Source: a virus
Virus record (IMG/VR): IMGVR_UViG_3300042691_042880
Coordinates: 1 to 42,681 of that record
Length of the DNA: 42,681 bases
Direction: 5' to 3' (one strand)
Numbering within the stretch: the first letter of the stretch is position 1; every line of letters begins with the position of its first letter. The position numbers and the translations under genes are program-made. Below, piece after piece: positions 25,746-32,911 of the stretch. The notes beneath the pieces were generated by a model. The model was not told the DNA's origin. It made no database searches and saw nothing but the letters and a program-made list of their open reading frames with translations.

Positions 25746-26125
25746 TTTTTATTTTCCTTTTTGTGAACATTCAGAATGACTTCGTATACAGGTTTATTTT
25801 GTTTAAGCATAGTTTCTTTCATATTCTTTGAACCACTAGATTCTCCATCCCATATTAAAAGTAAAGCATCAGAGTAATCTGCCATTTGTCTATTGCGAAT
25901 AGGACCAGCGGCTTTTCCGTGCTTATCCCAATCAGCTGGAAACCTTTCTAATTCAATGCCAAGACAATGAGCAAAATTTTCCCCACAAGTGTCAATTCCG
26001 TTAGCCGTTCCTGACACTATTTGATCTATTTTTCTCCAGTCAATACGGTGCGCTTCTAAAAAGGATTGCATAATAACGGGAGATATATGGGAAATATTTC
26101 TACTTCCTGCTATAATCAACTTCAT
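25742..26125 (-). CDS. SLOG-domain protein (DUF2493/YspA type)
   Basis: A 127-residue Rossmann-like protein. It shows IIAGSRN at 4-10, VSGTANGIDTCGENFA at 37-52, FPADWDKHGKAAGPIRNRQM at 62-81 and DALLLIWDGESSGSKNM near 86-102. These are the nucleotide-binding signatures of the YspA/DUF2493 SLOG group, which is thought to bind nucleotide-type ligands. Phages carry them in accessory clusters; possible roles include nucleotide salvage or interference with signalling-nucleotide defences, neither shown here. It overlaps its neighbours on both sides by ATGA. Confidence 0.8.
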   Translation of the reverse strand: MKLIIAGSRNISHISPVIMQSFLEAHRIDWRKIDQIVSGTANGIDTCGENFAHCLGIELERFPADWDKHGKAAGPIRNRQMADYSDALLLIWDGESSGSKNMKETMLKQNKPVYEVILNVHKKENKK

Positions 26126-26379
26126 TTTTTAATCTCCCTATGTCCACAGCCAGATTGGCATAAAATAAGTGTCCCAAAAGGTAGTGCAGATTCTTTAACT
26201 AATCCGCCACACTGAGGACACTCAGGTTTTTTCTCAACTTTTTTTATTTTCTTAGGTTCTTGAGTTGTTGTCAAGCTTTTTTTTAATTTTTTATTTTCAA
26301 TCTCCAACTGTAATACTTTTTCTTCCAAGTCTTTGATTTTACGTTTTAAGGCAAATTCTCTATCGCTGGGACGAGCCAT
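26122..26379 (-). CDS. Coiled-coil zinc-ribbon protein
   Basis: An 85-residue protein: a basic start (ARPSDREFALKRK), a coiled coil at 14-37 (KIKDLEEKVLQLEIENKKLK), a Lys-rich linker, then a zinc ribbon with C54-x2-C57 and C74-x3-C78 (CPQCG and CQSGCGH). Similar short coiled-coil plus ribbon proteins occur in many tailed phages, with no firm function. It may bind DNA or RNA polymerase. The SLOG gene starts in its stop codon. Confidence 0.6.
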   Translation of the reverse strand: MARPSDREFALKRKIKDLEEKVLQLEIENKKLKKSLTTTQEPKKIKKVEKKPECPQCGGLVKESALPFGTLILCQSGCGHREIKK

Positions 26380-26395
26380 TAGTATCCTTTAGTTT

Positions 26396-26926
26396 TTATT
26401 TTACACTAACTCCGTTCTCATTAAGTTTATGAATCTGAAAACGCACTTTACCAGATTCCACAAGCATTTTAATATGCTTCTGTTTTTCTGTCAAATTGGA
26501 ATTGCCTGTTTTAATTTCTATAAACGTAATCCAATCATCTTCAAAAGCAATGTAATCAATCGGCTGAAATAAGGGCTTTAAGCTTTTTGGGTCAAAAGGA
26601 AAGTTTTCAAGAAAAGGTAGTAACACTTCAGAAACTTGTCCCAGCCTGACAGATTGGCTAATCTTTTGGTTTTTAACTTTAGCAAGCTCAGCTTTGGTCT
26701 GCTCAAGTAAATCTTGGGAATTGTTTAGAGTGGACTTTAAATCGTTCATAAGAGCTTTATGGAAATCGAGAGAGATTGACTCAGCAGGATTCATAACACA
26801 CTTTTTAAGCTGTTCTACGTAGCTATTAGTTTGCTCTAATTTTTGAGTAACGGACTGGTTACTTAAATAAAAGTAAACAATAATCCCAACTAAAATGGAA
26901 ATGGTAAGGATACTATACCATTCCAC
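26396..26926 (-). CDS. Membrane-anchored Holliday-junction-resolvase-like endonuclease
   Basis: A protein of about 176 residues. GTG at 26926 is preferred because GAGG lies 6 bases upstream; a TTG two codons earlier is the alternative. An N-terminal membrane span (SILTISILVGIIVYFYLS) is followed by a coiled coil (about 28-88) and a nuclease domain with E in SVRLGQVSEVLLPF, D in QPIDYIAFED, and E-x-K in FIEIKTGNS. This layout matches the family described as endonucleases related to archaeal Holliday junction resolvases (Endonuc_Holl). It may process branched phage DNA or attack host DNA near the membrane. Overlaps the previous gene. Confidence 0.72.
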   Translation of the reverse strand: MEWYSILTISILVGIIVYFYLSNQSVTQKLEQTNSYVEQLKKCVMNPAESISLDFHKALMNDLKSTLNNSQDLLEQTKAELAKVKNQKISQSVRLGQVSEVLLPFLENFPFDPKSLKPLFQPIDYIAFEDDWITFIEIKTGNSNLTEKQKHIKMLVESGKVRFQIHKLNENGVSVK

Positions 26927-27407
26927 GTTCAACCTCTAAATAGCTAAATACTGGCTCATAGTACTCCATAACATTTAGATGCATTCCAAACACCCAACCA
27001 GATATTGGATTATATAGAAAAGGTTGTCCGTCGTCACAATAAGTAAGAGTGAACTCGTCTTCGCCAGTTTGTAGAAGTTCAAACAGCCTTCCCGTTTTTT
27101 TAGATAAGTAAATGCCTTCGTAGGAATGCGGTTCTTTTTTCTCTTCTTCAGCTACAGATGCATCATATTGAGCTTTAGTCATTTTAGCATTTTCTTTTTC
27201 TTCTTTAGTTGGGAAATCGTATGGACAAAGCTCTTCTTCCCATTGTCTAAGACTTCCAGAGTCTTTTACCTTTTCTTCCGTTTTGTAAGTATACAGAACA
27301 ATTCTTGTTGCCCTTCTTAAAAAAGAGATAAACAAACAAAGCTCGTCTTCGTCTCTGTAAATATCAAACTCCAATAGTGGGTTCGTATTACTGAATAATT
27401 TTGTCAT
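26913..27407 (-). CDS. Hypothetical acidic protein
   Basis: A 164-residue protein. The third of three consecutive ATG codons (27407) is chosen since GAAGGAG lies 6 bases upstream. A domain with FDIYRDEDELCLFISFLRR at about 14-32, a charged linker (PTKEEKENAKMTKAQYDASV) and a beta-rich C-terminal half (GIYLSKKTGRLFELLQTGED, then LYNPISGWVFGMHL) are visible. No known family was recognised. It is embedded between two overlapping small genes in the early operon. Confidence 0.5.
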   Translation of the reverse strand: MTKLFSNTNPLLEFDIYRDEDELCLFISFLRRATRIVLYTYKTEEKVKDSGSLRQWEEELCPYDFPTKEEKENAKMTKAQYDASVAEEEKKEPHSYEGIYLSKKTGRLFELLQTGEDEFTLTYCDDGQPFLYNPISGWVFGMHLNVMEYYEPVFSYLEVERGMV

Positions 27408-27633
27408 CATCATCTCCTTCAAGTAAGAGGTCTTCGTTATCATCATCATTATTATCTAAATTACGACTATCCAGTTTTAAAGTGAACTCTCTATCGCCAT
27501 AAGCCATAGTACAGTTAACAGTGGGAATACGTGTTCCAGTTACATCTTCAACTTGGAGAATAGCTTCAAGAAAGCCTTTACACAGCTCTTGAACAGCTTC
27601 TTCAATAGCAGGACTTTTTATTTTCTTTTTCAT
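27388..27633 (-). CDS. Small hypothetical protein with Asp/Asn-rich tail
   Basis: About 81 residues if started at the ATG at 27633 (KKKIKSPAIEEAVQELCKGF); an ATG at 27663 would add ten residues. Neither has a clear SD, so the start is uncertain. An N-terminal helix is followed by strands (RIPTVNCTMAYGDREFTLKL) and a tail of D, N and E. The acidic tail's codons include the GAAGGAG that serves the next gene. Function unknown. Confidence 0.45.
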   Translation of the reverse strand: MKKKIKSPAIEEAVQELCKGFLEAILQVEDVTGTRIPTVNCTMAYGDREFTLKLDSRNLDNNDDDNEDLLLEGDDDDKIIQ

Positions 27634-27805
27634 TTGTTGGCACCAGTTTGTAATATTTCCCATCAAGGTAAATATTGTTTACTCTTAGGAATCCTTTTGA
27701 AACGAATCCCTCAGTTAATATAACAGCAAAGACGAGCATAAGCAATACAAAAGTAGTAAAGGTGCCAATAAAAAAAGAATGCCACTCTATTTTAAAGCTT
27801 TCCAC
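27602..27805 (-). CDS. Small single-span membrane protein
   Basis: A 67-residue protein with one strong membrane span at about 12-32 (FIGTFTTFVLLMLVFAVILT) and a short basic outside domain with LDGKYYKLVPTNEKENKK. The start is a GTG at 27805, supported by AAAAGGA seven bases upstream. It overlaps the P-loop gene by 19 bp. Possibly involved in membrane takeover; no family recognised. Confidence 0.55.
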   Translation of the reverse strand: MESFKIEWHSFFIGTFTTFVLLMLVFAVILTEGFVSKGFLRVNNIYLDGKYYKLVPTNEKENKKSCY

Positions 27806-28194
27806 ATTTCTGTCCTTTTTAAGTACTCTTCGGTAATTTCTTCATCACTAAAGTTTTTAATTGCATCAGCAGATTCTATAGCTAATGCTTCAATATTCAT
27901 ATAGCACATCTCGTCAATATATACAAAAACCCGATGTCCTCTAAACTCATCATTAAAAATGTCTACAGCCTTTCTAATGTGTAGATTACCAAAAGGAGTT
28001 ACAAAATCTCTCTGACTCTCCAAATATGTAAATCCTGTAAGAGCTTGAATTTTATGTATACACGATATAGGAGAATGTGTATATAAAACTCTATTGGTAT
28101 GAGTTTCGGGTCTATTAGGATCAAAAGTACAAAACTCTTTTATAAGCTTTGTAGTCTTCCCATTTCTTCTTTTTCCTGTAAAAACCTTTGCCAT
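27787..28194 (-). CDS. Small P-loop NTPase-like protein
   Basis: A 135-residue protein with a Walker A motif GKRRNGKTT at residues 7-15 and a Walker B-like VFVYIDE at 89-95, with Asp94 and Glu95. The middle has strands and helices of a minimal P-loop domain (TNRVLYTHSP, RKAVDIFNDEFRG). It lacks an obvious helicase or kinase extension. It may be an ATP-dependent regulator or a reduced packaging/helicase relative. Situated between the DUF3310 gene and a membrane protein in the operon. Confidence 0.6.
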   Translation of the reverse strand: MAKVFTGKRRNGKTTKLIKEFCTFDPNRPETHTNRVLYTHSPISCIHKIQALTGFTYLESQRDFVTPFGNLHIRKAVDIFNDEFRGHRVFVYIDEMCYMNIEALAIESADAIKNFSDEEITEEYLKRTEMWKALK

Positions 28195-28199
28195 ATTAT

Positions 28200-28655
28200 T
28201 TATTTTTCCAATTGGCTAATTAGTTTATCTAAGTAAACACGAGCTTTTTTTAAGTCGTCTATACCGCCCTTCATAGAGCTTCGACAAATATACTTAATAA
28301 TGTTACCTTCTAAAAAGCCTAGTTTTTGGTCGAGAATAAAGTCCCAAACTTCAATAGAACCTTTATTATATCGCTCAGGTTTTACAATATCTTCAGTGTT
28401 ATCTGTGCTATCCAAAAAGTCATCCAATGTGACCATCTCTAGATCAAAAGAAGATGCTTTTTTTTCGTTGTCGTCCCCAATCGAAACTGTCATCGGGGGA
28501 ACAGTATCAATTTTTAATAACTTCTCATAATCTGCTTCATAATAAGCAATGGTTGTATTTCCGTACTGAACTCTATAGAGAGTATGTTCAGGAGATGCTC
28601 TAAGCACTTCTTTTAGTTTTCCAACTTCTCCAGTTTCTGGGTGTATTACATTCAT
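28200..28655 (-). CDS. DUF3310 protein (T7 gp1.7 nucleotide-kinase family)
   Basis: A 151-residue protein whose C-terminal part (93-150) is a clear DUF3310 domain: KPERYNKGSIEVWDFI, FLEGNIIKYICRSS and KGGIDDLKKARVYLDKL. The family includes T7 gp1.7, a nucleotide kinase with an unusual sequence. The N-terminal 90 residues have a small beta domain (TLYRVQYGNTTIAYYEADYE) and an acidic linker. A role in nucleotide supply for phage replication is expected from the family. TAGGAGC precedes the ATG, which overlaps the stop of the HExxH gene. Confidence 0.8.
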   Translation of the reverse strand: MNVIHPETGEVGKLKEVLRASPEHTLYRVQYGNTTIAYYEADYEKLLKIDTVPPMTVSIGDDNEKKASSFDLEMVTLDDFLDSTDNTEDIVKPERYNKGSIEVWDFILDQKLGFLEGNIIKYICRSSMKGGIDDLKKARVYLDKLISQLEK

Positions 28656-28993
28656 TTTAAGCTCCTAAAATATTTGAAAAACAAATCAATGATTTCTTGA
28701 GTTGTCTTGGCTAAGAGCATATCATTATTTCCATAAATAGTGCAACTAATTTCTTCAGTGTCTGAAACAGTTAGTTCTGCGGTATGTTCTGTGTCAGTTG
28801 ACCATTGGTAAGCGTGGAACACCTCGTGTTTGATTATGGAAGAGGATAGTCCGGAGAGATTAAAAAAGAACTCTTTATCTTCTGGATAAATAACAGCATA
28901 ACAGTCTTTTCCATGCTTTCTTTTAAAAGAAGCATTTTTCTCAGCAAATACTTGCCAAGTCTTTCCTTTTATGTCAACTGATCCAATTAGCAT
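28652..28993 (-). CDS. HExxH metallopeptidase-like protein
   Basis: A 113-residue protein carrying the zinc-peptidase motif HEVFH at residues 56-60 (IIKHEVFHAYQW) and a downstream EE pair (80-81) in SDTEEISC that could hold the third ligand. The N-terminal strands (GSVDIKGKTWQVFAE, CYAVIYPEDKEFFFN) look like the compact domain that precedes HExxH in small peptidases. ATG at 28993 is chosen (GGAAGG upstream) over an in-frame TTG two codons earlier. Target unknown; it could cleave a host protein early in infection. Confidence 0.65.
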   Translation of the reverse strand: MLIGSVDIKGKTWQVFAEKNASFKRKHGKDCYAVIYPEDKEFFFNLSGLSSSIIKHEVFHAYQWSTDTEHTAELTVSDTEEISCTIYGNNDMLLAKTTQEIIDLFFKYFRSLK

Positions 28994-30516
28994 AAACAAT
29001 ACCTTCCATTAATTATATTAATGAGCTGTCTTGAACCATCTTCGTTTAAAATCTCGTGAGTGTTCGTCCACGAAATGGGGCCTGTAGCATAAGATTCTCT
29101 AAGTTTTGTAGAAGTTCCGACAAACCTCACTCCCCTTAAGATTCCAGCAGTGTGTCGATGCCCTGCTGTAGCTTTAGCGTATGCTCTTTCAAGCTGGGAA
29201 TAGCTCATGCCTTTATGCATGAAATCTCCGTGACAGCCGTATTGAACACCGCAGAAAACTAAATCCTGATCTCTTTTATTAAAGTTTACTGGAGCTTTCA
29301 ATTGACAAAGTTCCATAAGCTTTTTTAATGGGTCAATGCCATTCTTTTTTGCAAGGGCCAATATATGAGACGTTTCAAAGTTTAAGCTGTCAAAAGGGTA
29401 AGAGCCTTCTTCTAAATACCTATCCAGCCATTCATCATGGTTAGATTTAACAATGTGAATATTTGGGACAAGTTTATGAAACTTCTCAAGATCATCTTTA
29501 AGTATTTTCCCTTCTTCTAAAATTGATGGCTTATTTATTTGAGAACGTGTAATTACTTTTTTAAGAACGTGGTGATTTACAGAGTCTCCTTGAAAAACAT
29601 CATGAAGAGTTAAATTCTCAGGACGTAACATTTCAATAAGTTTCATTGTTGATTCTTTAACAGTTGGCTCAGTATGTCCACAATGCCAATCACCCAATGT
29701 AAGATTTTTTACAGGGAATTTCTTACACTTTCCATCAGCGTAAAACCTCGTTCCCATATCTGTAAAACTTCCATCAGAATTAAACTCAATAGTTCTAAAG
29801 TGGTAGATATCTTTTCCATCAATTTCAACAATGATGCCACCTAAAACGTGATCGTGCTCAGCAATAAACGCTGTACGTTTGCTCATATATCTATCAGTAT
29901 TATAGTCAGGTAGGGTAATAGCTCCTGTACTCATTAAAGCGTGAGGAAGCCTGTTATTCCCAACAGGGACATACTCCAGTGATTGTTTTGGGGAAGCAAA
30001 GATAAAGCTCTTATTTCTTTGACCAATTCTTCCAAGCCCTGTAATTGGGTTAATCTGCTTTGCTGAAAGCTTTAACGCATAAATAGCAATGTTAGAGTTT
30101 AAGTCTGTGTTTTCAAAAACAATGTTTTCGTTAACAAGTTCCCCAAGTCCTTCCGACATATTAGCCGCAGGGTCGGAACAAGGAGTGATTAAAAGAGCCG
30201 CTTCTTTTCTTTTGCAATAGTTTTTAACCGCTTTTAAAGCATCTGTAAAAACAGGAGCACCAGCTACCGCAGTTGTTACAATAAACCGCTTATGTTTTTT
30301 TACAACGTCTTTAACAGACTTAGCTCGCTCTTCTGTAAAGAGAACTTCCCCAGATGATAGGATTTGATCCATAAGTTCCTGATAAGTGTTAAAGTATCTA
30401 CGAATAGTTCTTCGAGGAACTCCAATATCAGATTCAATTTCTTTCCAAGTTGGGAATCGTCCCTTCTCTTCTAAAAACATTTTAACATCTTCAAATATCG
30501 CTAATTTTCTATCCAT
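28987..30516 (-). CDS. Calcineurin-like metallophosphoesterase with N-terminal helix-turn-helix
   Basis: A 509-residue protein. Residues 1-50 form a helix-turn-helix (FPTWKEIESDIGVPRRTIRR). The C-terminal half has all metal-binding motifs of calcineurin-type phosphoesterases in order: GDWHCGH at 275-281 (D276, H278), QGDSVNHH at 309-316, SNHDEW at 358-363, CHGDF at 428-432 and AGHRH at 451-455. The central part (about 75-250) is a further uncharacterised domain. The family covers nucleases such as Mre11/SbcD and nucleotide phosphatases. The HTH suggests action on DNA. It lies in the early operon with no SbcC-like partner. Confidence 0.8.
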   Translation of the reverse strand: MDRKLAIFEDVKMFLEEKGRFPTWKEIESDIGVPRRTIRRYFNTYQELMDQILSSGEVLFTEERAKSVKDVVKKHKRFIVTTAVAGAPVFTDALKAVKNYCKRKEAALLITPCSDPAANMSEGLGELVNENIVFENTDLNSNIAIYALKLSAKQINPITGLGRIGQRNKSFIFASPKQSLEYVPVGNNRLPHALMSTGAITLPDYNTDRYMSKRTAFIAEHDHVLGGIIVEIDGKDIYHFRTIEFNSDGSFTDMGTRFYADGKCKKFPVKNLTLGDWHCGHTEPTVKESTMKLIEMLRPENLTLHDVFQGDSVNHHVLKKVITRSQINKPSILEEGKILKDDLEKFHKLVPNIHIVKSNHDEWLDRYLEEGSYPFDSLNFETSHILALAKKNGIDPLKKLMELCQLKAPVNFNKRDQDLVFCGVQYGCHGDFMHKGMSYSQLERAYAKATAGHRHTAGILRGVRFVGTSTKLRESYATGPISWTNTHEILNEDGSRQLINIINGRYCLC

Positions 30517-30521
30517 TTGTA

Positions 30522-30740
30522 TTACTCCTCTAAAGCTAAATCCATTTTAGTTGCTTCTCTAACATTTGTGTAAAAAAGTCCATAACCTTCAACATATACA
30601 CAATAATCTCTCATCAATTCTGAAAACTCTCTACTAATTGATTTAAAGTGTTTACGTATAACTCCTACCTTTCCATTACATTCAACACTATCACAAACAA
30701 TCACCACTTTTTCCCCAATTTTAAACTTCGGCTCACTCAA
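30522..30740 (-). CDS. SH3/KOW-like small protein, paralog family member 1
   Basis: A 72-residue member with FKIGEKVVIV at the front, GKVGVIRKHF in the middle and the C-terminal motif NVREATKMDLALEE. The start is a TTG at 30740, supported by GGAG 8 bases upstream and by the parallel start of the member at 38063 (SEPKFKIG compared with SKPKFKVG). It ends GAGGAGTAA, giving the SD of the phosphoesterase gene. Function unknown; the small barrel with a KOW-like front suggests binding to nucleic acid or to a protein of the transcription/translation machinery. Confidence 0.65.
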   Translation of the reverse strand: MSEPKFKIGEKVVIVCDSVECNGKVGVIRKHFKSISREFSELMRDYCVYVEGYGLFYTNVREATKMDLALEE

Positions 30741-31038
30741 GTGCTTTCTCCATTTTAGTTTTCTTCCTAAGTTTATATTGAGGTACTGTAGTACAATGAG
30801 TCCGTCTTGCTAAAGCTGGACCATCCGTAATGCATAAATAATAGTTGTAGAAGATACCTTTGTCAAATATAAAAATCACTTCGTATACGTTTTTTTCATA
30901 GATTACTTTTTCACCGATACTAAACCAAGGCTTAATAAGTCTATTTCTCAAAAACACAAAGACATCTTTAAATATATGACTTTTAAGTAAAAAGAACTGG
31001 AGTAAAAGAATAAGAAGCATTGTTTGTATAGAAATCAT
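30733..31038 (-). CDS. Membrane-anchored SH3/KOW-like protein, family member 2
   Basis: A 101-residue protein with a membrane span at 2-18 (ISIQTMLLILLLQFFLL), a basic linker, then a barrel start PWFSIGEKVIYEKNVYEVIF and a shortened C-terminal motif LRKKTKMEKALE. Its front and end match the soluble paralogs, so this is a fusion of the barrel to a membrane segment. It has GAAGG before its ATG and overlaps member 1. Confidence 0.6.
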   Translation of the reverse strand: MISIQTMLLILLLQFFLLKSHIFKDVFVFLRNRLIKPWFSIGEKVIYEKNVYEVIFIFDKGIFYNYYLCITDGPALARRTHCTTVPQYKLRKKTKMEKALE

Positions 31039-31040
31039 TA

Positions 31041-31406
31041 TTATAGACCTTCAAGAGCTTTTGTCATACTGTCAACATCGGGAATCTCTGATTCTTTGAA
31101 CACATTTTCGTGAGAACCTGAAAGAGAAATCCCTAAAGATTGGGCAAAACCAGATGTAGCCGCATTATTTTTAGTAATTTCATAGCAAGCATAATATCTA
31201 TGAATAAAAGAATGATACTCAGCACAATAGTCAATTATGTACTCTTTTTTCCCAATAAAGAATTTATAGCCGCTTTTAAACTTAGGCTTTTTAGAAACAG
31301 CTATTCTAATAGCAACTAAAAGCTCTTTCGTTGAGTTAACTCCGAACATCTTATTAATAGAAGTTAAAATAATTAAAAGTGCAGCAAGTTCAAAAATAGT
31401 TATCAT
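31041..31406 (-). CDS. Membrane-anchored SH3/KOW-like protein, family member 3
   Basis: A 121-residue protein: membrane span at 2-17 (ITIFELAALLIILTSI), a helix, then KKPKFKSGYKFFIGKKEY and a variable loop, ending DVDSMTKALEGL. The start of the barrel and the ALEGL end tie it to the family, although the interior has diverged more than in the soluble members. It starts in the stop codon of the M15 peptidase gene (ATGA). Confidence 0.55.
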   Translation of the reverse strand: MITIFELAALLIILTSINKMFGVNSTKELLVAIRIAVSKKPKFKSGYKFFIGKKEYIIDYCAEYHSFIHRYYACYEITKNNAATSGFAQSLGISLSGSHENVFKESEIPDVDSMTKALEGL

Positions 31407-31831
31407 GGCTTAAACATCCTAGTTCCTCCGGGTTTATAAGAACCAAATGGGACAGATTGTACGTGAATCCAAGTGGGGCTGAAGTTAAAGTCTTCAAAGT
31501 AAAGGTCAATTTCTTCCATAATTTCAGGATTGTCAAGAATCCACTGTTGGAACTCTTCAATAGATTCATCCAATGGAATAATATCACTAGCTTGAGCAGA
31601 TAAATGCTTACTTTTCATGGGAATCTTTTTAGTATCGGTAATTCCCTTGTTTTTATAAATCTGCAAGTGCTTTTTCATCGAACGAACACCAGAAGTTACT
31701 TTAAGTCGCTTACCGTAAGCAGCTCTGAGCTTATTCATTTTAACTACATGCACTTCAAAGTTCGCTAACTGTTCCGGAGAAAGTTCCTCTTCTTTTACAT
31801 CTTTTAATAGTTCATCTCTTGAAAAACTCAT
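31403..31831 (-). CDS. M15-type peptidase (D-Ala-D-Ala / L-Ala-D-Glu peptidase-like)
   Basis: A 142-residue protein with the zinc signature of peptidase family M15: KVTSGVRSMKKHLQ at 44-57, SKHLSAQASDI at 74-84 (H76, D83), an acidic patch (E113-D114) and WIHVQ at 121-125 (H123). Such enzymes cut peptidoglycan peptides and serve as endolysins in several phages. No signal peptide is present, so a holin would be needed for a lysis role. It lies in the minus-strand operon, unlike the holin-like genes. Its ATG follows AGGTG contained in the end of the upstream SH3/KOW member. Confidence 0.78.
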   Translation of the reverse strand: MSFSRDELLKDVKEEELSPEQLANFEVHVVKMNKLRAAYGKRLKVTSGVRSMKKHLQIYKNKGITDTKKIPMKSKHLSAQASDIIPLDESIEEFQQWILDNPEIMEEIDLYFEDFNFSPTWIHVQSVPFGSYKPGGTRMFKP

Positions 31832-32052
31832 GATAGCACCTGTAACATTTCTGGAGCAAATTCTATGTTATCAATGTCAGTAAACCATATACCATTTTTA
31901 TAGCTAGGATTTAATGATTGTAATTTAATTCGGTGCTTAAGGGTTGAATGAATACCACGCACTTTACAAACTTCTCCTGCTTTTAGATAAATTTCGGCAC
32001 TATTTTTTTCATCTTCTAAAACAACAACGATGTCACCTTCTTTAAAATTCAT
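31828..32052 (-). CDS. SH3/KOW-like small protein, family member 4 (APE type)
   Basis: A 74-residue member: NFKEGDIVVVLEDEKNSAEI, LKAGEVCKVRGI, LQSLNPSYKNGIW and the end FAPEMLQVLS. It pairs closely with the members at 33943 and 39653 (broken). Compared with the EGL type, the end is APE(M/I)xQVL instead of REATEMDxALEGL. The codons for LQVLS include CAGGTG, the SD for the M15 gene that starts in its stop codon. Confidence 0.65.
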   Translation of the reverse strand: MNFKEGDIVVVLEDEKNSAEIYLKAGEVCKVRGIHSTLKHRIKLQSLNPSYKNGIWFTDIDNIEFAPEMLQVLS

Positions 32053-32056
32053 ATTA

Positions 32057-32902
32057 TCATTCTCCCAACTCTGAAATCATCGAATGAAACGGATGATCAG
32101 GGTTTTTATAATATAGCTCAAATAATCTCTTAAATGTACCAAATTTTTTCTTATTTGAAAAGAAATATATTGGCTTAACTAATTTCAATAGGATAGGTGT
32201 TTTCTTATGGATTTCTAAATGCTTTAAACGAAACCACCAAAGAACACGAGTAGAAATGTTATCAGATTTTAAACTCGCTACCAATAAAGCCAAAGATGCT
32301 CCAATGGATTCTGAAATGGTGCAAGAATCTCCAACAGAAGCTCTATAAACAACACGGGAGCTACCATTATGCTGAAAGAACAAAGGATAAAAACGAGTAT
32401 AACTTTGAGAAGCTTTTCTGAAACCATCGCTGTCATAATTTAACGCATCCTTAATATAATTGGATAAGTCCTTAAAAAAACCTTTAGAAAGCATAGAACG
32501 AAGCGGTTTACCTTTTTCAAACCCTGGAACATCACAGTATTGCCAATAGTTAGATTTTCCATGATCGATAATTTCTTTAGCTAGTTTTGTGTCAGTAAGT
32601 CCGAAAACAAAAGAAGCACCTGTAATTTCATCAAATGAAACAGGTCTACCAGCCTTGGGTAATCCTCTTCTATACGGCTCAGGATGCCTCGAATATAGCC
32701 CAGGAGCGATTTTTGAAGTAAGTATGGCATCTTTTAGCGCAATAAAGTTAGCCGATGAAAAACGAGGGTTTTTGTCGTTAATAAGCTTCATTAAAATGGC
32801 ACATTCGCCAGTATATAAAAGCTGGTTATTTGTTGAATAAACTCCGCCGTTTACAGGGGCTAAGTCAATTCTTCCAAAAATGTCTTTAAACTTTTCAAAC
32901 AT
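32057..32902 (-). CDS. Hypothetical protein, 281 residues
   Basis: No known family could be named. The sequence begins FEKFKDIFGRIDLAPVNGGV and holds a conserved-looking APGLYSRHPEPYRRG segment at about 66-80, then helices with DEITGASFVFGLTDTKLAKE and IIDHGKSNYWQY, and a basic C-terminal half (RVLWWFRLKHLEIHKKTPIL). There is no signal peptide and no clear membrane span. It stands between an SH3/KOW member and a membrane-anchored protein in the early operon. Confidence 0.55.
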   Translation of the reverse strand: MFEKFKDIFGRIDLAPVNGGVYSTNNQLLYTGECAILMKLINDKNPRFSSANFIALKDAILTSKIAPGLYSRHPEPYRRGLPKAGRPVSFDEITGASFVFGLTDTKLAKEIIDHGKSNYWQYCDVPGFEKGKPLRSMLSKGFFKDLSNYIKDALNYDSDGFRKASQSYTRFYPLFFQHNGSSRVVYRASVGDSCTISESIGASLALLVASLKSDNISTRVLWWFRLKHLEIHKKTPILLKLVKPIYFFSNKKKFGTFKRLFELYYKNPDHPFHSMISELGE

Positions 32903-32911
32903 GTAAACTCC

